DNA of 64,000 bases from NCBI GenBank assembly GCA_016719815.1, contig JADJYK010000017.1:53633-117632 (forward strand), given 5' to 3'. Within the stretch, counting starts at the first letter, position 1, and each line of letters opens with the position of its first letter. The stretch is from Chitinophagaceae bacterium. Its GTDB lineage: Bacteria > Bacteroidota > Bacteroidia > Chitinophagales > Chitinophagaceae. Made by a program: the position numbers and the translations under genes. Positions 58,094 to 64,000 of the stretch are shown here, one piece after another. The notes beneath the pieces are model-generated. The model saw only the letters and a list, made by a program, of their open reading frames with translations. It was not told the DNA's origin and made no database searches.

Positions 58094-61000
58094 ATGCTTA
58101 AGAGAATACTCTTCTTGTTTGTGTTGGCTTTTGTAGCCGGATCGTCCTTAATGGCACAGATAACTACATCTGCTATCGGTGGTTCTATAAAAAACTCAAC
58201 AGATGAATCCCTGATGGGAGCCTCTATCGTGGCAACGCACCTGCCTTCTGGTACTAAGTACTCTGCTATCACCCGTTCGGGTGGTACATTCAGTATTCAG
58301 AATATGAGAGTGGGTGGCCCCTATACAATTGAAATAACTTTTGTGGGTTACAAACCCGAAAAAATTGAAGATGTTTTTCTGCAGCTGGCAGAAACATTTC
58401 AATTAACTCCCTTGCTGGTTAAAACTGATGCCACTCTTGAGAATGTAGTGGTGACAGGTGCAAGAAGAGGTACTATTTTAAATGCTAACAGAACTGGAGC
58501 TGTTACCAATGTTGGCAGAAGAGAAATTACTTCTTTGCCAAGTATCAGCAGAAGCATCAATGATGTTTCAAGGCTTACACCGCAGGCAAATGGTGCAGCT
58601 GTTGGTGGTGGCAACTATCGCCAGAATAATATTACCGTTGACGGTTCAGACTTCAACAATAGTTTTGGCATTGGATCCAATCTTCCTGCACAGGGTTCTC
58701 CAATATCACTTGATGCCATTGAAGAAATTTCTGTTAACGTTACTCCGTTTGACGTTCGCCAGTCAGGCTTCATTGGCAGTGCATTGAATGCTGTTACCCG
58801 TTCTGGCACAAACGAAGTACAAGGTTCTATTTATACATACTGGAGGAATGAAAAGATGCAGGGTGATAAAGTGGGTAAAGCCAACATTGTAAAGCAAAAC
58901 CTTCAGTTCAATCAATATGGCGGAAGAGTGGGTGGCCCTATTATCAAGAATAAATTATTTTACTTCATCAACTTTGAAACTGAAAAAAGAGTTTCTCCCG
59001 GCCAGACAAAAGTGGCTTCAAACAGTGCATCTGATTATGGTACCGCTTCAAACATTGCACGGCCTACTAAAGCTGAATTGGATGCTATCAGCGCTTACCT
59101 GTTAACAAAATACGGATATGAAACCGGCCCATACCAGGGTTACGATCTGGAAGGCGAGAAACAGAAACTCTTGGTTCGCTTCGACTGGAATGTTAGCCCT
59201 AAGCACAAACTGAATATCCGTTATAGCCAAACCGAAAGTAAGGATCCGTCTTTGATGAGCAGCTCCACTTCAAGTTCTGGTGTAACATTTTCAACAGGTG
59301 TTGGAAGAAATGATATTAATGCGCTTCATTTTAAGAATACAAACTACTACCAGGAATATAACTTTTATTCAATTGCAGCTGAACTGAACAGTTCATTCTC
59401 TTCAAGAATTGCCAATACACTCAGGCTTTCTTACAATAACCAGAATGAACCCCGTAGCTCTGATAGCAAAGACTTCCCGTTTGTTGATATTATGAAAGAT
59501 GGTCAACCTTTCACTTCGTTTGGTTATGAGCCCTTCACTTATGGCAACCTCAGAGATGTGAAAATCTATTCTGTAACTGATAACCTGACCATGACAGCCG
59601 GTAAGCATAACTTTCTCTTAGGTCTTCAGGCAGACTTTACAAAGACGCTGAACGGATTCCAGCCTTTAGGAGCAAGCTACTACCGCTTCAATTCATGGGC
59701 TGACTTCGTAAACGGTGTAAAGCCTACTGACTTTGCTTATACTTATTCACTTAAAAAAGATTACTCACAGGCATTCCCCACATTTAAATTTGCTCAATAC
59801 TCTGCATTCTTCCAGGATGAATATACAGTGAACAAAAAACTGAAATTGACTTTTGGTTTGAGAGCTGACAAGTCTTCTTATCCAGGTGTTGAAGAAATAA
59901 AAGACAACAAGCTTGTGTCTGGATTAACATTTGCTGATGGCAAAAAATATAATACAGGTAAACTGCCAAGCGATAAAATTCTTTTTTCTCCCCGCTTTGG
60001 ATTTAACTGGGATATATATGGAGACCGTTCATTACAGATTCGGGGTGGTACAGGTATCTTCACCGGCCGTGTTCCATATGTATGGATAGTTGGACAGGCT
60101 GGCAACTCCGGTATGTTGCAAATAACACAGTCGTACAATACGCAGGCTACAACATTTGGTCCGTTTAATCCTGCAGTTGGGTTCTACAGGCCGGTTACTC
60201 CTCCTGCTGCTGGTTCTACAATGCCATCTACTGTTACAGTGTTTGATGAGAAATTCAAAATGCCTCAAACACTCAAAACCAGTCTGGCAATTGATGTTAA
60301 ACTTCCGTGGGGAATTGTTGGTACACTTGAAGGTATCTACAACAGAGATTACAGAGTTATTTACTCAAAGAACGTAAATCTTGTTGCTCCTGCCCCGCTG
60401 AATGTAGCCGGTTATCCTGACAACAGGCTGATTTATCCTTCAGCAAATGCTGCAAAATATATTAACAAGCTTGCTTCGGGAGGCCCTGGCATCCTCGTTC
60501 CAAGTGCATCTGGTACAACTGCGTTTAGTATGATTGTTACCAGTAACGAAAAGAGGGGCCATTCTGGATTCCTGACTATGCAGTTTGTAAAACCTTTCAA
60601 AAAAGGATTCTCTGCTATGATTGCTTATACCAAGTCTCTTACCAACAGGCTGTATGATGGTATAGGTGACCAGCCATTTAATACGTGGAGCCTGATTCAA
60701 TCGTATAGCGGAGCAAACAATCCTTACCTCTCCTATGCTGATGATAATATTCCTGACAGGGTAATTGCTTCAATTTCCTATCGTAAAGAGTACCTGAAAC
60801 ATCTTGCCACACAAATATCATTCTTCTGGGAAGGTGGAATACAGGGCCGCTTTACTTATTCTTACAGCAGAGACTTCAACAGGGACGGCACCAATGCCGA
60901 CCCAATCTATATTCCTAATAATGCATCAGAAATCACTTTCAGTCGCAAACTGTCAATGGTGTTGTTTACACAGCCCAGCAGCAAAGTGATCTTTTCTTTG

Positions 61001-61395
61001 CATATATAGAGCAGGACAAATACCTGAGAGCTCACAAAGGACAGTATGCGGAAAGAAATGGAGCACAGATACCTTGGAGAAACCAGTTTGATCTGAGAGT
61101 TGTTCAGGATTTGTTCACCAATATTGGTAAGAGCAAAAACACACTTCAATTCAGTGTTGATATCTTCAACTTTGGCAATATGCTGAACCCTAAATGGGGT
61201 GAGTTGAAAACGATCAACGCAAGCTCAATACTTGTTCCAAGAAACGAAAGTTCACTGGTTGCTGGTGGTACTGTTAAACCTGAATTCTGGCTCGCAACCG
61301 ACAGAGGTCAGCTTATAACAAAAACATTCAGAGATAACCAAACTGTTTCTTCTACATACTATATGCAGTTTGGATTGAGATATTTGTTTAACTAA
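58094..61395 (+). CDS. TonB-dependent receptor with carboxypeptidase-regulatory-like N-terminal domain (one frameshift)
   Basis: About 1100 residues when joined. After a signal peptide (about 1-21, AGSSLMAQ) a carboxypeptidase D regulatory-like domain spans about 25-110 (GGSIKNSTDESLMGASIVATHLP, GPYTIEITFVGYKPEKI). The plug domain follows (ENVVVTGARRGTILNANRTG, INDVSRLTPQANGAAVGGGNYRQNNITVDGSDFNNSFG) and then a long barrel. The frame fails near 60935-60942 (a T short in ACTTTCAG); the corrected path reads QSQTVNGVVYTAQQQSDLFFAYIEQDKYL and ends MQFGLRYLFN. No SusD-like gene follows, so this is not a SusCD pair. The substrate is unknown. A terminator lies 20 nt after the stop. Confidence 0.9.
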
Positions 61396-61414
61396 TCTGG
61401 TACTTAATTAAGAT

Positions 61415-61446
61415 AAAAAACCGTCTCAAAAAGAGACGGTTTTTTT
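61415..61446. terminator. Terminator after the TonB-dependent receptor gene
   Basis: Inverted repeat with core ccgtctc / gagacgg, flanking A and T runs, and a 5-nt A loop. It can work for both strands because the esterase gene converges on it. Confidence 0.85.
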
Positions 61447-61503
61447 ATGCAGAAAACTGTCATTCATTTATCTGGCACTGGCAGTAGCCCGGTTATCATT
61501 TTA

Positions 61504-62307
61504 TTAATAAGAAAAACCCCACTTCATAAATTCAGGTATTGCCCTGGCCCAGGTATCCACATCATGTTTGCCATCGGCATATTCCACGTAACAAATATCC
61601 CGGTCTTTATCATAACCCTTTTTTGCCAGCTCAGTAATTATATCCAGCGTATCCTCAATTGAGTCAATAATACCGTTATAGTTTCTGTCAGCAGTTTCAT
61701 CCATATTACCACACTGAAAGAAAAATTGCTGTCCCGGGTTAAATACCCCATTCCTTATCCGCTGATGCATAATACGGTGCCTGTCATCGTCATATTCCTT
61801 TTCAGTTTGATCAACACTACGCCACCAAAGAGACCCGGAAAAAACGCCTGCCTTATTGAATATCCCGGGATAATTCCACACAATATCCAAAGCACTAAGC
61901 CCACCAAGTGAAAATCCCGCAAAGACGTTTTCCCTGAAAGAATAAACATGATAGGTGTGCCGGATATAGGGCAATAATTCTTTAAGAATGAAACTGGTAT
62001 AAACATCGGCCTTATTTCCCCTGTTTGCAAAATCAGGTATTCCCGCTACTCCATATTCCAGTTTTCGGTCTGCGCTGCAGTGTACGGCAGCACAAAAAAC
62101 CGGCCTGATTCTGTCATTATCTGAATATAGCTTTTCCAAAATATTTTGGAAGTTCATTTTCACCAGATCCTGGCCATCATTTACCAGCAACAAACTCATT
62201 TCATCAGGATGTACCACATTTTGAGGAAGGTAAAAATCAACTGTCACTTTTCTTGACAGATGAAGGGAGTTGATCTCCGCCTTTTCCACTACAATACCGG
62301 GATACAT
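61504..62307 (-). CDS. Esterase of the enterochelin-esterase-like alpha/beta hydrolase family
   Basis: A 267-residue cytoplasmic hydrolase (no signal seen). The ATG at 62305-62307 (MYPGIVVEKAEINS) fits the fold start; longer starts add an unmatched hydrophobic and basic stretch. Family motifs: SRKVTVDFYLPQNV, LLLVNDGQDLVKMNF near 38-52, VFAGFSLGGLSALD with nucleophile Ser near 130, SGSLWWRS near 158, and DGKHDVDTWARAIPEFMKW with the His near 250. It diverges from the ATP-grasp gene, whose ATG lies 148 bp away, suggesting a shared regulatory region. The substrate is unknown; I infer a role together with the amino-acid ligases next to it. Confidence 0.85.
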   Translation of the reverse strand: MYPGIVVEKAEINSLHLSRKVTVDFYLPQNVVHPDEMSLLLVNDGQDLVKMNFQNILEKLYSDNDRIRPVFCAAVHCSADRKLEYGVAGIPDFANRGNKADVYTSFILKELLPYIRHTYHVYSFRENVFAGFSLGGLSALDIVWNYPGIFNKAGVFSGSLWWRSVDQTEKEYDDDRHRIMHQRIRNGVFNPGQQFFFQCGNMDETADRNYNGIIDSIEDTLDIITELAKKGYDKDRDICYVEYADGKHDVDTWARAIPEFMKWGFSY

Positions 62308-62455
62308 TCGTTCTGTGCATAGTTTCAAAAATAAGGATTTGGCCCTAATTGCCTGATTGATATTTCGGCAAAATCTAATCACATTTTTCTTTATATTGTA
62401 TTCGGAAAAACTTTCGACCAACAACATTCTGAATAAATATCTATAACTAATCACC

Positions 62456-63409
62456 ATGAAAAAAATTGGAATCCTTCACGGTAAAGAACGTTCATTTCCT
62501 GAAGCCTTTGTGGCCCGGATAAACAGTAAAAATGAGGCAGGAATAGTGGCAGAGCCCGTCCGAATTGAAAAAGCCATTCAGGCCGACCCAAGCGGCTATG
62601 CTGTGATAATTGACCGGATATCTCAGGACGTTCCATTTTACCGCACCTGGCTGAAGAATGCAGCAGTAACCGGAACTGCAGTTATAAACAACCCGTTTTG
62701 GTGGAGTGCTGATGATAAATATTTTAATAACTGCCTGATGGAAAAGATTGGTGTTCCGGTACCAAAGACTGTCATTATTCCCTCAAGAGAACTGCCAGAT
62801 GATACTACAAACGAATCGTTCAGCAACCTGGCCTACCCGCTCGACTGGCACACCATATTTAATTATGTTGGATTTCCCGCCTACATGAAGCCATTTGCCG
62901 GGGGTGGCTGGAAACATGTTTACAGACTGGCAAGTGCCGATGAGTTTTTTAATAAGCACAGCGAAACAGGGCAACTGGTTATGTTACTACAGGAAGAAAT
63001 CGTATTTACAGAATACTACCGGTGCTATTGCATTGGCGGCAAACATGTACGGATCATGCCTTATGAGCCCCGGAGTCCTCATCATCTGCGGTATGTGTCA
63101 GACTTTAATCCCGGCCCGGAATTGCTGCAACAAATGACTGAGATTGTTTTAAAGATTAATGCTTATTTGGGTTATGATTTTAATACCGTAGAGCTGGCCG
63201 TAAGAGATGGCATTCCTTATGCTATTGATTTCTGCAATCCGGCACCCGATGCAGATATAAACAGTGTTGGAGCAGAAAACTTTGAATGGGTAGTGGAAAC
63301 AGCAGCAAGCTATGCGATTGAAAAAGCACTTACACAGAAGGAAGGAGAAGACAATCTCACCTGGGGTGAATATGTAAAAAGAGGTAGTAATAAAATGCCC
63401 TTGATATAA
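62456..63409 (+). CDS. ATP-grasp ligase-like protein
   Basis: A 317-residue ATP-grasp protein without a signal peptide. The N-terminal part (KIGILHGKERSFPEAFVARI, YAVIIDRISQDVPFYRTWL) fits the pre-ATP-grasp domain. The ATP-binding part has FPAYMKPFAGGGWKHVYRL near 141, LLQEEIVFTEYYRCYCIGGKHVRI near 181 and YDFNTVELAVRDGIPYAIDFCNPAPDADI near 240-268, with the acidic metal ligands in EL and DFCNP. The substrate is unknown; such enzymes form amide or peptide bonds between a carboxylate and an amine. The YbdK-like ligase starts 58 nt later on the same strand. Confidence 0.8.
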   Translation: MKKIGILHGKERSFPEAFVARINSKNEAGIVAEPVRIEKAIQADPSGYAVIIDRISQDVPFYRTWLKNAAVTGTAVINNPFWWSADDKYFNNCLMEKIGVPVPKTVIIPSRELPDDTTNESFSNLAYPLDWHTIFNYVGFPAYMKPFAGGGWKHVYRLASADEFFNKHSETGQLVMLLQEEIVFTEYYRCYCIGGKHVRIMPYEPRSPHHLRYVSDFNPGPELLQQMTEIVLKINAYLGYDFNTVELAVRDGIPYAIDFCNPAPDADINSVGAENFEWVVETAASYAIEKALTQKEGEDNLTWGEYVKRGSNKMPLI

Positions 63410-63467
63410 ACTTCACCTTAACAATAAAAACGGTCTGAAACAATCGTCTGAAACAACGAACTGATAT

Positions 63468-64000
63468 ATGAACCTGAATTACAAAAGTTTTACATTGGGT
63501 GTTGAAGAAGAGTACATGGTACTTGACCCGCACACTTACGAACTTAAAAGTCATGAACAGAAAATAGTTCATGAAGGTCAAAAACTGACAAAGGATAAAG
63601 TTAAAGCAGAGATGCACCAGGCAGTTGTGGAAGTGGGTACTGATATTTGTGCCGACATTGATGAAGCGTATGAAGATGTGGCAAACCTGAGAAAAACAAT
63701 TTCGGACATCGCCGGAAGTCTTGGGTTTGCAATGGGAGCTTCCGGTACACACCCTTTCAGCCATTGGGAAAGCCAGTTGATAACCGACCACGACAGGTAT
63801 CATGATATTGTGAACGAGATGCAGGAAGCTGCAAGAAGCAATTTAATCTTTGGCCTGCATGTGCATGTAGGTATGGAAAGCCGCGAAATGGCTAATCATA
63901 TCGCAAACAGTACCCGCTACTTTCTGCCACATGTGTTTGCACTGAGTACAAATTCTCCCTTTTGGGAAGGCAGGATGACCGGTTACAAATCTTTTCGTAC
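63468..64000 (+). CDS. YbdK-like carboxylate-amine ligase (GCS2 family), cut by the window end
   Basis: The first 177 residues of a GCS2-family protein, whose characterised relatives ligate glutamate to an amine or cysteine. The start [26 protein letters not shown] carries the E-E-E-Y/F metal-binding motif near residue 13. [49 protein letters not shown], and [12 protein letters not shown] with the conserved His pair also match. It runs past base 64000. With the ATP-grasp gene and the divergent esterase it suggests a small-molecule (peptide-like) pathway. Confidence 0.85.
   Translation, partial: MNLNYKSFTLGVEEEYMVLDPHTYELKSHEQKIVHEGQKLTKDKVKAEMHQAVVEVGTDICADIDEAYEDVANLRKTISDIAGSLGFAMGASGTHPFSHWESQLITDHDRYHDIVNEMQEAARSNLIFGLHVHVGMESREMANHIANSTRYFLPHVFALSTNSPFWEGRMTGYKSFR

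Overview
The window reads as chromosomal DNA from a member of the Bacteroidota, most likely the Chitinophagaceae or a close relative. The support is AT-leaning DNA, several promoters of the Bacteroidota type (TTG, 19 nt, TAnnTTTG), a fused alpha-beta branched-chain 2-oxoacid dehydrogenase E1, a TonB-dependent receptor with a carboxypeptidase-like N-terminal domain, DUF1573, DUF6600 and DUF481 proteins, and a TamB homologue. No rRNA, tRNA, CRISPR array or insertion sequence was seen.

Layout: 1-4.8 kb holds a cut-off membrane-anchored protein, an ABC-2 permease, folK, a broken deoxynucleoside kinase, an MFS exporter and a Tat-type metallo-beta-lactamase-fold hydrolase. 4.8-6.3 kb carries a RES/ParS toxin-antitoxin pair and a YkgJ-like cysteine-cluster protein. 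6.5-9.4 kb is gcvP. 9.4-14.2 kb runs on the minus strand with a DUF6600 protein, a large lipoprotein, a small outer-membrane-like protein and a Tat-exported Mn-type superoxide dismutase. 14.2-17.6 kb holds a J-domain membrane protein, an ABC-F ATPase and a DUF481 protein. 17.6-23.0 kb is a five-gene minus-strand run (dicarboxylate symporter, DedA, MFS, GT9 glycosyltransferase, secreted alpha/beta hydrolase). 23.1-27.1 kb has two APC amino-acid permeases and a YebC regulator.

27.1-41.9 kb is the most unusual part: eight tightly packed minus-strand genes, all encoding predicted secreted proteins. Six are divergent paralogues that share an N-terminal module marked by an aromatic-LP motif, and four of these also share a C-terminal module marked by WLNYEY or a variant of it. 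One of the six carries a circularly permuted papain-like domain at its N-terminus, another a GTWVN...CxPxDCDWG domain. The run ends with two paralogous metallopeptidase-like proteins, one with an intact HExxH and one without. I do not recognise this cluster as a described system.

42.2-51.7 kb contains a DCC thiol oxidoreductase, a PH/GRAM-like protein, a PhzF protein, the fused E1, two DUF1573 proteins, a DoxX-like/TPR cluster and a periplasmic isoaspartyl peptidase. 51.8-61.4 kb has tamB, ribBA and a large TonB-dependent receptor. 61.5-64.0 kb begins a cluster of esterase, ATP-grasp and YbdK-like carboxylate-amine ligase that continues beyond the window.

Data quality: about 20 genes are split by single-base indels, mostly in homopolymers, and three places have an in-frame stop inside otherwise coherent coding sequence. 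The simplest reading is uncorrected long-read error. I therefore describe the joined genes and give approximate break positions.
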